From assembly GCA_002841765.1 (NCBI GenBank), contig PHAV01000016.1:1-64000 (forward strand): a stretch of 64,000 nucleotides of DNA, read 5' to 3'. This stretch comes from Deltaproteobacteria bacterium HGW-Deltaproteobacteria-4. GTDB taxonomy: Bacteria; Desulfobacterota; Desulfuromonadia; Desulfuromonadales; UBA2197. Below are positions 25,184 to 34,223 of the stretch, piece after piece. The position numbers were made by a program, and so were the translations under genes. The notes beneath the pieces are model-generated. The model was not told where the DNA came from. It was given only the letters and a program-made list of their open reading frames with translations, and did no database searches. Position 1 is the stretch's first letter; each line of letters opens with the position of its first letter.

Positions 25184-27242
25184 GCCGCGCCAGTTCTCCC
25201 CGCAACGCTTCATTCATCAAGCCGCCGACATCAAGAACCAGAATCGTTTTCTGATTGCCAAGATCGGCGGCGCCGGCAATCCCCCGCACAAAAGAAAGTG
25301 CCTTCCCCAGAGACTTAATGACGACATCCTGCTGGCCAATCAACTCATCGACCATGATACCGATCCTTTTTTCAGCCATGCCGGTGACGACAACGAAGGA
25401 GCGGGCACTCCCTTGCTTCTCCGCAGCGGGGAGGGCAAAGACTTCCGTTAGACGCAACAGAGGCAACGTTTTCTGCCGTAATTCCATCACCTCGCGGCGC
25501 TCGATGGTCCGGATCGCCGACGCATCGATCATCAACGTTTCCAGCACCGAATTGATGGGAATGGCGTAACTTCGGCCGCTGACCCGCACAATCAATGCCT
25601 TGATAATGGCCAGGGTAATCGGCAGGGTGATCGTCATCAAAGTGCCGCGACCGAACTCGCTGTCGATCTCAATCGCTCCGGAGAGAGCAGCAATGTTATT
25701 CTTGACGACATCCATGCCGACCCCGCGGCCCGAGAGATCGGTCACTTCATCCCGTGTTGAAAAACCGGGAAGAAAGACCAGATTGTAAATATCTTCCTGA
25801 CTCAACTCTGCTTCAGGAGAGATCAACCCGCGTTCGATCGCCTTCTGCCGCACTCGACTGCTATCGATACCGCGACCATCATCACCGATTTCCAGGACGA
25901 CATGATTCCCTTTTTGCGCCGCCCACAGCGTAATTGTCCCTTTTTCGGATTTTCCCGTAACGACACGTTCTTCCGGCGTTTCAATGCCGTGATCAACGGC
26001 ATTACGAATAATATGCATGAGCGGATCGGAAAGATCTTCCACGATCAATTTGTCCAACTCCGTCTCCGCACCACGGACATCAAGAGTAATTTTCTTACCT
26101 TGTTCGTTGGAAGCACGCCGGATGATCCGCACCATCTTGTCAAAAATCTGCGAAATCGGCACCATCCGTACGTCCATGACCCCTTGTTGCAGCTCTTCGA
26201 GACGGCGCTCCAAGCCCCGCGTCGCTTTTTGCAACTCCGCGGTTAAATCATTCGGCACCTGCTGCTTTAATTGCACAGCGATGGTGGTAATTGCACTTTT
26301 GGACAGGACCAGTTCACCGACTATATTCATCAAATTATCGAGTTTATCGATGTCAACCCGCACGGTACGACTTAAGGAACGCAAGGAAGCGGCTCGCTCT
26401 TCCTCGTTGTTTTCCCCTTCTTTGTTCACGATCTCAACTTCGACAGGCCGTGAGGGGTGTGATTTAGCCGGGAGCCCCAAAGGAGCGACAACTTCGGCCG
26501 CAGAGTAAAGACAGACGATCTTTATGTCTTCGGATTGCAAAACCCCGGCAAGCTCTTCGCCCGTACTGCGCGTACCAAAAAGGAGCTGAAAACCGATATG
26601 TCCGGGAATGTCTCCAGCCGAGGGCAAAGTACTGAGTACCTCTCCGTACTGTTTGAGGTGGTCGGTCAGCGCCGCAAGCTCCACATCAAAGCTCATCAGG
26701 CTGAAATTGACTGCAACCCGCAGGATATTCTTGCCGTTCTTGATGCTTTCGTTAAGACGGTGCTCTTCGTACTCCGTCAGCACCCGAAGAATAGCAGGAT
26801 CGATCCCTTCTGCAGGAATCAGCGGCGCAGACGGTTCATCACCACGGAGGAGGGCATCGATGCGCTGGATGAAAGGATTAATATCGAGGGTGAAATCTTC
26901 GGATTCGGCCTTGCCGTGGACCAGACGGGTCAACACCTCCAGCAAGGAGAAGAGGATCTCGACCAAATTTTCCGAAAGCGGCACTTTCCCCAGGCGTAAA
27001 CTGTCGAGCAGATTTTCCATGTGATGGCACAACTCACACAGATCGTCAAAACCGAACATTCCGGAGATCCCTTTGAAGGAATGTGCACCGCGAAAGATGG
27101 TATTGAGGAGTCCCGGGTCAACTTCTCCTCCATTCTCGATGGCATCACCAAGGGTCACCAGGTCAAGATTAAGCTGTTCAAGAATTTCTTCTGATTCGGC
27201 GAGAAAATCCTTGATGGCGCGGGAAGAATTCGAATCGCTCAA
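25176..27242 (-). CDS. cheA: Chemotaxis histidine kinase CheA
   Basis: A 688-residue kinase with the CheA domain order. An Hpt domain carries phosphorylatable His54 (GAHSFKG). A linker region (about 145-285) is followed by the dimerization helices (DKLDNLMNIVGELVLSKS). The ATPase has the N box MHIIRNAVDHGIE and the G boxes DDGRGID and GRGVGMDVVKNNI. A CheW-like domain is at the C-terminus. Every catalytic motif looks intact, and there is no fused receiver. It is preceded by a CheY and overlaps the ATPase start. Confidence 0.97.
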   Translation of the reverse strand: MSDSNSSRAIKDFLAESEEILEQLNLDLVTLGDAIENGGEVDPGLLNTIFRGAHSFKGISGMFGFDDLCELCHHMENLLDSLRLGKVPLSENLVEILFSLLEVLTRLVHGKAESEDFTLDINPFIQRIDALLRGDEPSAPLIPAEGIDPAILRVLTEYEEHRLNESIKNGKNILRVAVNFSLMSFDVELAALTDHLKQYGEVLSTLPSAGDIPGHIGFQLLFGTRSTGEELAGVLQSEDIKIVCLYSAAEVVAPLGLPAKSHPSRPVEVEIVNKEGENNEEERAASLRSLSRTVRVDIDKLDNLMNIVGELVLSKSAITTIAVQLKQQVPNDLTAELQKATRGLERRLEELQQGVMDVRMVPISQIFDKMVRIIRRASNEQGKKITLDVRGAETELDKLIVEDLSDPLMHIIRNAVDHGIETPEERVVTGKSEKGTITLWAAQKGNHVVLEIGDDGRGIDSSRVRQKAIERGLISPEAELSQEDIYNLVFLPGFSTRDEVTDLSGRGVGMDVVKNNIAALSGAIEIDSEFGRGTLMTITLPITLAIIKALIVRVSGRSYAIPINSVLETLMIDASAIRTIERREVMELRQKTLPLLRLTEVFALPAAEKQGSARSFVVVTGMAEKRIGIMVDELIGQQDVVIKSLGKALSFVRGIAGAADLGNQKTILVLDVGGLMNEALRGELARHV

Positions 27243-27247
27243 GGTCT

Positions 27248-27619
27248 CTATTCTCCAAGATATTGACGGATCAGGGACTGAAGTTCTTCCGGGGCGAAGG
27301 GTTTGACCAGATAGGCGTTGGCACCAAGAGTCATTCCTTTTTCCCGATCGCGAGCACTACCTTCGGTGCTGATAATGAAGAGTGGGGTCGTTCGATAATT
27401 CGGGCTCTGACGGATAAAACTTACCAACTCAAGGCCGTTGATGTCGGGCATATTAATGTCCGTAATCACCAAATCTACCTTTTCGTGGGGTAATATCCTT
27501 AACGCTTCGAAACCGTTTCCGGCTTCAATGACTGTAAAGTCTCCGAGCGCTGCGATCGTCGAAGCGATCAGGTAGCGCATCGTGGGAGAATCTTCTGCTA
27601 CCAGAATTTTCTTCTGCAC
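27248..27619 (-). CDS. cheY: CheY-like response regulator next to cheA
   Basis: A 123-residue receiver. AEDS is at 8-11, the phosphoacceptor is Asp54 (TDINMP), and the lysine is in LVKPF. It lies five bases before cheA, so it is a likely direct phosphotransfer partner. It is paralogous to the receiver at 16498-16878. Confidence 0.92.
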   Translation of the reverse strand: MQKKILVAEDSPTMRYLIASTIAALGDFTVIEAGNGFEALRILPHEKVDLVITDINMPDINGLELVSFIRQSPNYRTTPLFIISTEGSARDREKGMTLGANAYLVKPFAPEELQSLIRQYLGE

Positions 27620-27637
27620 GCCAGGTATCCTCCTTAC

Positions 27638-28909
27638 TTAGACCAACATTTCCTTGCTGCGCAAACGGCGTTCGAGCAAGGCCTTTTCCATCGCCAACCC
27701 TGCCTGCGACAAAAAGATTTCCAAAGATTCCGTATCGCCGATGACTTTTTTTTGCGGGGCATTATCTCCGTAAAGAATAGCGACCACCTTCCCCTCGCTG
27801 ATAATCGGCCCGACAAAAATCTCAGTCGCCACGCCACTACCAAGTTCTTCGACCAGATAACGATCCCATTCCCCCGTACCGGTAACCGTCTTAAGGGGGG
27901 TCCAGGATTGGAGTACCTGCTCAAAAACCGAGCCGGCATTGCGGGGAACGCGCATCCGCCGCACTCGCTCATCAGCAGAAATTCCTCCAAGCGCTTCCAT
28001 TCCGAATTGACCGAGCCCGACAATTTCGTATTCTTTCACCAAAAATATCACGGCACGATTCATCAATTCACTGGCAAAACGCAACACCAGCAGAATAATC
28101 CCGCCCCCTAAAGCCGGATTATTCAGCTCTTGCAACATACCGCGCAGCAGATGCAATCCCGGCGTTTCCGGGCCTTTATCACCGCGCTGTGCAGGGCTAT
28201 CTTCACCAAGTTCCAGACGCAGTTCAGCACCGAGATTAAAGGTCCCCGACTGATCTGCGCCTAAAGAATTCTTGGTGTCGGCGAAGGGGTTGAGAGGGAA
28301 AGATTCCTTGGCGGGGGGTGAAGCCGCGACAGGGGCAAAGATACTGGCAACATCAAGGAGCGGCTCATCTCCGACAATATCGAGGGATTCGCCACGGTGC
28401 CGCCGTTCGTCAAGGATCCGACTCCCCTCCATCGCCAACCACTGGGGGTTGATCCCCTGATCGAGCATAAATTGTAGTGGGTCGAAACTTGTGGCGGCTT
28501 CTTCATTGCTATCGCCAAGATCGAAAACAAACGTCCCCTCATTCCAGGTAAAAAAACTATAAACAATTTTTTCGATCTGTTCCTTGACGAGGGTATCGAT
28601 AGTCTCCTTGGGTACGCCGTGTTTTTCAGTGATAATGGTGCCGAGACGCTGATCAGGGTAGACAGTACGCTGCAACTCCGCGGCCTGCTTGATGACGTCA
28701 ATATCGACAATCCCGCGGCGCACCAGGAGGTCCCCGATATTTTCCCGAAAATCGGTGGAGACCGCCCGGTTGACCTGTCCATTTTTGAATATAATTCTCC
28801 CCTCGCGATTTGGACCGCGCAGAAGGAGTTCCCCCGACTTTCTGCTGAGACTGACAATTTGCAGGATATCGCCGAGGCCTAGATCTTCAAGATTTCCAAC
28901 AAGGCTCAT
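27638..28909 (-). CDS. PATAN (DUF4388) protein with C-terminal GAF-like domain
   Basis: A 423-residue protein and first gene of the chemosensory operon. The N-terminal DUF4388/PATAN domain (1-100) carries SRKSGELLL and GQVNRA, typical of this group, and is followed by an LGxxLVRRGxI winged-helix-like stretch. A low-complexity linker (about 185-260) leads to a C-terminal GAF-like domain (about 265-415) with FVGPIISEGKVVAILYGD. PATAN domains often pair with receivers and regulate motility proteins in cyanobacteria and deltaproteobacteria. The target here is unknown. The Shine-Dalgarno sequence is weak. Confidence 0.85.
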   Translation of the reverse strand: MSLVGNLEDLGLGDILQIVSLSRKSGELLLRGPNREGRIIFKNGQVNRAVSTDFRENIGDLLVRRGIVDIDVIKQAAELQRTVYPDQRLGTIITEKHGVPKETIDTLVKEQIEKIVYSFFTWNEGTFVFDLGDSNEEAATSFDPLQFMLDQGINPQWLAMEGSRILDERRHRGESLDIVGDEPLLDVASIFAPVAASPPAKESFPLNPFADTKNSLGADQSGTFNLGAELRLELGEDSPAQRGDKGPETPGLHLLRGMLQELNNPALGGGIILLVLRFASELMNRAVIFLVKEYEIVGLGQFGMEALGGISADERVRRMRVPRNAGSVFEQVLQSWTPLKTVTGTGEWDRYLVEELGSGVATEIFVGPIISEGKVVAILYGDNAPQKKVIGDTESLEIFLSQAGLAMEKALLERRLRSKEMLV

Positions 28910-28990
28910 AGAGGACCGGACTCGGTTACGGCAGCAAGAAAGAGGTTGACGTTGATGTTGCGTAACGACTTATTATTAAAAAGAAAATAA

Positions 28991-29019
28991 AATATAGCCT
29001 ACGCAGGAAGCTAAGTAAA
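28991..29019 (-). promoter_or_regulatory. Probable promoter of the chemosensory operon
   Basis: On the minus strand TTTACT (29019-29014), a 17-base spacer and TATATT (28996-28991), about 80 bases before the PATAN gene. The -10 is good and the -35 moderate. No strong terminator separates der from this promoter. A six-base hairpin (CCCGGC...GCCGGG) overlaps the der stop but lacks a T-run. Confidence 0.5.
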
Positions 29020-29033
29020 GCATTTTCCCCGGC

Positions 29034-30344
29034 CTATTGCCGGGCGCGGAAACTCAGTCGCAATGGCACACCGCCAAAGTTAAAGGTTTCTCGAATTTGA
29101 TTCAGCAGGTAACGCTCGTAGGAAAAATGTACTTCCTCGGCCGAGTTGGCGAAGATCACAAAATGCGGCGGACAGGTCCCGGTCTGGGTCATATAAAAAA
29201 GCTTCATCCGTCGGCCGCGCACGATAGGCGGCTGATGCAGACGAATAGCATCTTCGAGCATACGATTGAGCTCCGGAGTGGACGCGCGGCGACTGTACTG
29301 CTCGGCGACGACCTCCACCTCCTTCATGATCTTTGTCACCCGCTGCCCGGTCACCGCCGAAACAAAGACGATCGGCACTTGCGGCAGGAACTTGAAAGCG
29401 AGACGGAGCTTCTCGACAAACTTGCCCATGCTCGCATTATCTTTTTCGACCAAATCCCACTTGTTGACGACAAGAAGTATCGCTTTGCCCCGCTCGTAGG
29501 CATAACCGGCGACGGTGACATCCTGATCAGTCACCCCTTCCTGCGCATCGATCACTAAAAGGACAAGACTGGCCCGATCCATCGCTTTGAGGGCCTGAAC
29601 GATACTGAATTTTTCCAGGTGCGCCGAGACCTTCCCCTTGCGACGAATTCCCGCCGTGTCGACGAGGAGATAGCGTTTTTTATTATAGGTAAAGGGCGTA
29701 TCGATACTGTCGCGGGTCGTCCCGGCCAGCGGATTCGCCACCATCCGCTCCTCCCCCAGCAACTTGTTGATCAATGAAGATTTGCCGACATTCGGCCGGC
29801 CGATCACCGCCAGACAGGTCATATCTTCGATGTCTTCTGCCGTCGTGGAATGGGGCAGCTTGCTTAAGACCACATCGATGAGTTCACCCACGCCATGGCC
29901 GTGCTCCGCCGAGACCGGATAAAGTTCTTCTGCCGCCAGGGCAAAGAAGTCCACCATCTGCTCTTCCTGCCGACTGCCGTCGATCTTGTTGACCGCAAAG
30001 AGGATCTTTTTGTTCGAACGCCGCAGAATCCCGGCCACTTCACGGTCCGCCGGAGTCAACCCCTGCCGGCCATCAAGGAGGAAGATGATCAGGTCCGCTT
30101 CCTCGACCGCCAACTGCGATTGTTCACGCATCTGTACGAGGAGCCTCTCTTCACTGACCGGCTCAAAACCGCCGGTATCGATCATGGTAAAGGGCGCGCC
30201 GTAACGGGTGACCACCGCATAATTGCGGTCACGGGTCACACCGGGGAAGTCATCGACAATCGCTTTGCGTTGCCCGAGAATTTTATTAAAAAGGGTCGAT
30301 TTCCCGACATTCGGGCGGCCGACGATAGCGACAATGGGGAGCAT
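29034..30344 (-). CDS. der: Ribosome-associated GTPase Der (EngA)
   Basis: A 436-residue protein with tandem G domains, each with a [11 protein letters not shown]-loop (from about residue 8 and about residue 180), DTGG/DTAG and NKID/NKWD motifs. The C-terminal KH-like domain ends in an RARQ tail. Der acts in late 50S ribosomal subunit assembly. The ATG at 30344 has AGG seven bases upstream and is preferred to a TTG two codons earlier. It belongs to the rnc-rSAM-era-der run. Confidence 0.96.
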   Translation of the reverse strand: MLPIVAIVGRPNVGKSTLFNKILGQRKAIVDDFPGVTRDRNYAVVTRYGAPFTMIDTGGFEPVSEERLLVQMREQSQLAVEEADLIIFLLDGRQGLTPADREVAGILRRSNKKILFAVNKIDGSRQEEQMVDFFALAAEELYPVSAEHGHGVGELIDVVLSKLPHSTTAEDIEDMTCLAVIGRPNVGKSSLINKLLGEERMVANPLAGTTRDSIDTPFTYNKKRYLLVDTAGIRRKGKVSAHLEKFSIVQALKAMDRASLVLLVIDAQEGVTDQDVTVAGYAYERGKAILLVVNKWDLVEKDNASMGKFVEKLRLAFKFLPQVPIVFVSAVTGQRVTKIMKEVEVVAEQYSRRASTPELNRMLEDAIRLHQPPIVRGRRMKLFYMTQTGTCPPHFVIFANSAEEVHFSYERYLLNQIRETFNFGGVPLRLSFRARQ

Positions 30345-30372
30345 GATCAAACCTGTCTTTTGCTAATAAGTA

Positions 30373-31287
30373 TTAACTGTGGTAGCCGAATTCGCGCAAC
30401 ATACGCTCCGAAGCTGTCCAATCTTTTTGTACCTTGACAAAGAGTTCGAGATAAACCCGGCAACCGAGGAATTTTTCAATATCACGCCGCGCTGACTGGC
30501 CAAGGGCGCGGATCATCGCCCCCTGCTTGCCGATAACGATCCCCTTGTGGCTGTCACGGGCGACATTAATCGCCGCCTTGATCACCACCAGATTGCGCTC
30601 TGGCTCTTCGCTAAACTCCTCCACGACCACCGCCACCATAAAGGGAATTTCATCGCGCATCTGCCGCAACAGCTGTTCACGCACCATCTCAGCGACGATA
30701 AAGCGTTCAGGCAGGTCGGTGACGGTATCTTCACTATAATATTGCGGACCTTCCGGCAAAGCATCCTGCAGCATCTTTACCAAAAGATCGACGCCGTCCC
30801 CCGTCGCTGCCGAGATCGGGACAAGGGAGGCAAAAGGATACTTCGTCGCATAAGATTGCATGATCGGCAAAAGGCGCTCACGACTGAGGGCATCGATCTT
30901 GTTGATCACCAGATAGACAGGGCGGCCACAGTTGCGCAGATGTGTAAAGATCTTCTCTTCGGTGGCGTTGTGCGGCGCATGATCCGTGGCATCGATCAGG
31001 TACAGAACCATATCGACTTCACCGCAAGAGCTCATCGCCTGTTCGACCATAAACTGGTTCAAGCGATCCTTGGCTTGATGGATCCCCGGGGTATCAAGAA
31101 AAAGGATCTGCCCATGATCAAAATGAGCTACACCGAGAATACGGTTCCGCGTCGTCTGGGGTTTGGGCGAAGTAATCGCAATCTTTTGCCCAAGAATACG
31201 GTTAAGCAACGTCGACTTGCCGACGTTCGGTCGACCGATGATCGCCACCACGCCGGAATGAAATTTTTCTTTTATTTCTGCCTGCAT
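30373..31287 (-). CDS. era: GTPase Era
   Basis: A 304-residue GTPase that binds the 16S rRNA 3' end during 30S maturation. The P-loop GRPNVGKST and PKPQTTRNRILG switch are followed by DTPGIH and NKID. A KH domain has GKQGAMIRALGQSARRDIE. The length is normal. It lies downstream of rnc, as in most bacteria, but with a radical SAM gene in between. Confidence 0.97.
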   Translation of the reverse strand: MQAEIKEKFHSGVVAIIGRPNVGKSTLLNRILGQKIAITSPKPQTTRNRILGVAHFDHGQILFLDTPGIHQAKDRLNQFMVEQAMSSCGEVDMVLYLIDATDHAPHNATEEKIFTHLRNCGRPVYLVINKIDALSRERLLPIMQSYATKYPFASLVPISAATGDGVDLLVKMLQDALPEGPQYYSEDTVTDLPERFIVAEMVREQLLRQMRDEIPFMVAVVVEEFSEEPERNLVVIKAAINVARDSHKGIVIGKQGAMIRALGQSARRDIEKFLGCRVYLELFVKVQKDWTASERMLREFGYHS

Positions 31288-31299
31288 AGAAAGCTGTCC

Positions 31300-32313
31300 T
31301 TAATCTTTTTCTGAAAAGAGTGAATAGAATACGCCGGCACTCTCGATCGTCTCGCGGGAAAGAGTCTCCGAGCATTCATAGGTTAACGGGCCGTAACAAT
31401 TATTTAATTCATTAAAATTACTGCGGTGCTGGCCAAAGACATCCGCGAGATCAGCCGGATGGAGGCGAAAAAAGCGATCGCCCCGCTCCGCCAGAAGGGA
31501 AATCCGCTCAAACCAGAGACGCGAACGAATCAACTGGCCAAAGGCGGGATGATAAGGGCCGGCAACAACCGCAGCGCCGCTGTCAAGGTTCTCATTCGCC
31601 ATCAGGCCAAAGCGGATGACCGGAACATGAGCAGCATGCGCGCGCCGGAGCATCGCCGCACCCAGCTGCACTGCTGCAGACAACGAAAGAGGCGTGTACT
31701 CTCCGGATTCGTAAAGATTTTCAAGGGCTGTCCCGCGCAGGACAACAGTCGGATGGATCCGTAAAAAATCGGGTTGCAACGCCAGGGCCATCCGTAGCGA
31801 ATGCAGCGCCTCTCCGGCATCCGCACCGGGGAGGCCGGGCATCAGATGGAGACCGACAGCGATTCCTTCCGCCCGCAGGAGGGGGAGAGCTTGTGCAGCA
31901 GCAGCGGCGCCATGACCGCGTCCTGCCCGACGCAGCACCTCGGGATCAAAAGATTGACAGCCCAACTCGACTGTCGCCACCCCGGCCGCGGCAAGTCGTT
32001 TGGCAATCGCCGGTGTGACGGCATCCGGGCGGGTTGAAATCCGCAGGGCCGCGATCCGCCCCGCAGCCAGCAACCCGGCACCGAGTTCCAGCCAGCATTC
32101 CTGTTCAATCTCCGTTAAAAGAGTAAAACTCCCGCCGTAAAATGCCAACTCACCATCCCCGTTTTGCGGCAACGAGACCCGTAAGCTCTCAAGGGTCGCG
32201 GCGGGATCAGGCTGGCAGACACAGGCGCTGGTCAAAACCTGGGCACAAAATATACAACGATGCGGACAACCGGCATGAGGGAGAAAGATCGGGTAAATTG
32301 ATCTCCGGCTCAT
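31300..32313 (-). CDS. Radical SAM protein (Elp3/HemN-like core) between rnc and era
   Basis: A 337-residue radical SAM enzyme. The cluster motif CPHRCIFC sits near residue 16 (C-x3-C-x2-C), followed by FYGGSFT and a TIM-barrel core with [20 protein letters not shown] and [10 protein letters not shown] split over strands. These features match the COG1243/YhcC-like Elp3-core proteins, without an acetyltransferase domain. The reaction is unknown, and tRNA modification is one guess. It overlaps rnc by four bases, so it is tightly coupled to the RNA-processing genes. Confidence 0.85.
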   Translation of the reverse strand: MSRRSIYPIFLPHAGCPHRCIFCAQVLTSACVCQPDPAATLESLRVSLPQNGDGELAFYGGSFTLLTEIEQECWLELGAGLLAAGRIAALRISTRPDAVTPAIAKRLAAAGVATVELGCQSFDPEVLRRAGRGHGAAAAAQALPLLRAEGIAVGLHLMPGLPGADAGEALHSLRMALALQPDFLRIHPTVVLRGTALENLYESGEYTPLSLSAAVQLGAAMLRRAHAAHVPVIRFGLMANENLDSGAAVVAGPYHPAFGQLIRSRLWFERISLLAERGDRFFRLHPADLADVFGQHRSNFNELNNCYGPLTYECSETLSRETIESAGVFYSLFSEKD

Positions 32314-33002
32314 CTTTGCAGCATTTTGAGGGCGGCCCCTGCCGCTGCCTGTTCCGCTTCTTTTTTGCTCCGCCCTTGACCAACACCCAGCACTTGGCCG
32401 GGAGTACGAGCTTCGACGACGAAGGTCCGTTCATGTTCCGGCCCCTCGGTCTCAATTAAAACATATTCTGGCGGCGTTTGTTGCAACGATTGCAGATACT
32501 CCTGCAACTGTGATTTAAAATCACTGTTGCCTTGCTGCAGCGTCTTCTCAATCATTACCTGAGTAAAAAGGCGCAGAATCACCGGACGGACGGCAGCGAT
32601 TCCTCCTTCCAGATAGATCGCACCAAGCAGAGCTTCAAAAGCGTCGGCCAGAATATTCTCTTTATCGCTTCCTCCGGCTTTAACTTCGCCTCGTCCCAAC
32701 TTCAGAGCCGCGCCAAGATTGATCTGCCGCGCAAGTTGCGCCAGAGTGCCGGCATTGACCAGTTCAGAACGCAAGCGACTTAATTCACCTTCCGGGCGCT
32801 GGATATCCCCGATAAAGAGGGTTTCGGCAATGACCAGCCCAAGAATTGCATCACCAAGGAATTCCAGACGCTCATTATCTGCACATCTTGTCCGCTGTTC
32901 GTTGGCATAGGAGCGATGCGTCAGAGCTTCATCAAGTCGTGCTGTATCGGAAAAATGATATCCGATCAACGTCTGCAACTTTTCACGATTTTCGGCTATC
33001 AT
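32310..33002 (-). CDS. rnc: Ribonuclease III
   Basis: A 230-residue endonuclease for double-stranded RNA (rRNA and mRNA processing). The signature [14 protein letters not shown] and the second metal site [15 protein letters not shown] are intact. The C-terminal dsRNA-binding domain ends [16 protein letters not shown]. First gene of the rnc-rSAM-era-der group. Confidence 0.97.
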   Translation of the reverse strand: MIAENREKLQTLIGYHFSDTARLDEALTHRSYANEQRTRCADNERLEFLGDAILGLVIAETLFIGDIQRPEGELSRLRSELVNAGTLAQLARQINLGAALKLGRGEVKAGGSDKENILADAFEALLGAIYLEGGIAAVRPVILRLFTQVMIEKTLQQGNSDFKSQLQEYLQSLQQTPPEYVLIETEGPEHERTFVVEARTPGQVLGVGQGRSKKEAEQAAAGAALKMLQR

Positions 33003-33136
33003 ACGATCTCACCCTTTTAAACCTTTATGCATTTAACAGAAAGGCAGAGGAGAGTAAACACCTATTTGGCAAAATCAATCGTCCCGACAAGAGGATGATT
33101 GACACGATTTTATCTTTGCTGTAAACATATTGACCC

Positions 33137-33176
33137 GTTGCCAGCTTTTCAGGGCAACAGGGGAGGAATCCTCCCC
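33137..33176. other. Two hairpins in the tRNA-Thr leader region
   Basis: GTTGCC (33137-33142) pairs with GGCAAC (33153-33158), and GGGGAGGA (33160-33167) pairs with TCCTCCCC (33169-33176). A TTGACA at 33099-33104 with a weak TAAACA 17 bases on would transcribe both before the tRNA. A TATATT at 33183-33188 could instead be a nearer -10. Their role is unclear. They could be processing or attenuation structures. Confidence 0.35.
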
Positions 33177-33200
33177 GATATTTATATTGAAAGACAGTTC

Positions 33201-33275
33201 GCCGTTGTGGCTCAGGGGTAGAGCAGCTCACTCGTAATGAGCAGGTCGTCGGTTCAATTCCGACCAACGGCTCCA
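33201..33275 (+). tRNA. tRNA-Thr (anticodon CGU)
   Basis: A complete cloverleaf of 75 bases with encoded CCA. The acceptor GCCGTTG pairs with CAACGGC, the D stem is GCTC/GAGC, and the anticodon stem GCTCA/TGAGC has loop CTCGTAA (anticodon CGT). The T arm is GTCGG-TTCAATT-CCGAC, the discriminator is T, then CCA. All stems pair perfectly. The last ten bases are part of the large palindrome that follows. Confidence 0.96.
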
Positions 33276-33333
33276 AAAAAGTAAAAAGGTTACAGGCGCC
33301 CGCCTGTAACCTTTTTACTTTTTTGGAGCCGTT
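33266..33333. repeat. 33-bp perfect palindrome incorporating the tRNA-Thr 3' end; probably also the terminator
   Basis: The left arm 33266-33298 and right arm 33301-33333 are perfect reverse complements around a two-base centre (CC). The left arm starts inside the tRNA acceptor stem (AACGGCTCC) and continues with AAAAAAGTAAAAAGG. The right arm has matching T-runs, so it can terminate transcription from both sides (tRNA on plus, OmpA-type lipoprotein on minus). The inverted copy of the tRNA 3' end is not needed for termination. Confidence 0.85.
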
Positions 33334-33346
33334 CCGAAAAACACAT

Positions 33347-33997
33347 CTACCCTTTGGGGACGACCACGATCTCGATCCGCCGGTTCAACTGACGACCATA
33401 CTCCGTATTATTGTCGGCTACCGGTTTTCCTTCTCCGAGACCCAAAGTGGTCACCCGGCCGGCCGCAACCCCACGCGCTACCATCAGATTTCGAACCGCT
33501 GCCGCCCGCTGTTCAGAAAGCGTCTGATTCGCACTTTCCGAGCCGACGCTATCAGTGTGACCGATCACCGTGACATTGGTTTTATCAAATTCCTTGACCA
33601 CGTCAGCAAAGCGATTCAAATCGTTTTGCGCCTCGCCTTGCAGCAGTGACGAACCGACTTTAAACTGATTATCAGAGCGAAACGAAATATTAAGATTGTT
33701 TCCGTCACGTTCAACATTTACCCCTTCGACCGACTTCAATGCTTCACGCATTTTGGCTTCCTGCTTATCCATATAATAACCGATTCCCGCCCCGGATCCG
33801 CCGCCGACCGCCGCTCCTATCCCCGCCCCGAGCAGAGTCCCCTTGGTGTCCCGGCCGGCAGCCTGACCAATCAACGCCCCGGCAGCTGCTCCCCCCGCCG
33901 TCCCGTATAATGCCCCCTTCTGGGTCTTGGACAGAGGCTCGGCACAAGCGGTCAACAGCACTAGACTACAAATCGCGATCGTCATGATCTTCATCAT
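33347..33997 (-). CDS. OmpA-family outer-membrane lipoprotein with glycine zipper
   Basis: A 216-residue lipoprotein (YiaD/Pal-like). The signal peptide ends in the lipobox LLTAC. A glycine-zipper stretch (GGAAAGALIG, GAGIGAAVGGG) is followed by an OmpA C-terminal peptidoglycan-binding domain with IGHTDSVGSE and NRRIEIVV. The start at 33997 is preceded by GGAG eight bases upstream. A longer frame to 34105 runs through the leader. The leader RNA contains a TCCCGAG/CTCGGGA hairpin (34032-34055). It converges on the tRNA palindrome. Confidence 0.88.
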   Translation of the reverse strand: MMKIMTIAICSLVLLTACAEPLSKTQKGALYGTAGGAAAGALIGQAAGRDTKGTLLGAGIGAAVGGGSGAGIGYYMDKQEAKMREALKSVEGVNVERDGNNLNISFRSDNQFKVGSSLLQGEAQNDLNRFADVVKEFDKTNVTVIGHTDSVGSESANQTLSEQRAAAVRNLMVARGVAAGRVTTLGLGEGKPVADNNTEYGRQLNRRIEIVVVPKG

Positions 33998-34166
33998 TTT
34001 TTCAGCTCCTTCTTCACGGTTCAGAGACAACTCCCGAGAAGTGAAACCCTCGGGAAACATTTTTGACTGTTCCTTTTTTAGCACAAAATACCAGTTTCGT
34101 GACAAAAAATGTTTGTATCAACCACACGGTCAAGTCCCTATACCTTCTTGCTCCTTGATCTTTCCC

Positions 34167-34195
34167 TTGATTCAAGTGTACTTGCTCCCTATAAT
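34167..34195 (+). promoter_or_regulatory. Promoter of the tmk-holB-ricT-metG-tatD operon
   Basis: TTGATT (34167-34172), a 17-base spacer and a perfect TATAAT (34190-34195), about 28 bases before tmk. Confidence 0.8.
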
Positions 34196-34223
34196 AGGAC
34201 GATTTACGGGATATGGGCGAACA

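Noticed and set aside
16498-28909. Flagellar chemotaxis operon
   Set aside because: No flagellar, motor or receptor genes adjoin it, and the accessory proteins (HEAT, PATAN, ExeA-like ATPase) are atypical. Output left open.
29034-29055. Terminator at the end of der
   Set aside because: CCCGGC/GCCGGG pairs at the stop codon, but no T-run follows. It is too weak to call.
33927-34223. An N-terminal extension of thymidylate kinase
   Set aside because: The open frame upstream crosses the tmk promoter (34167-34195), and thymidylate kinases begin near the P-loop, as from the ATG at 34224.
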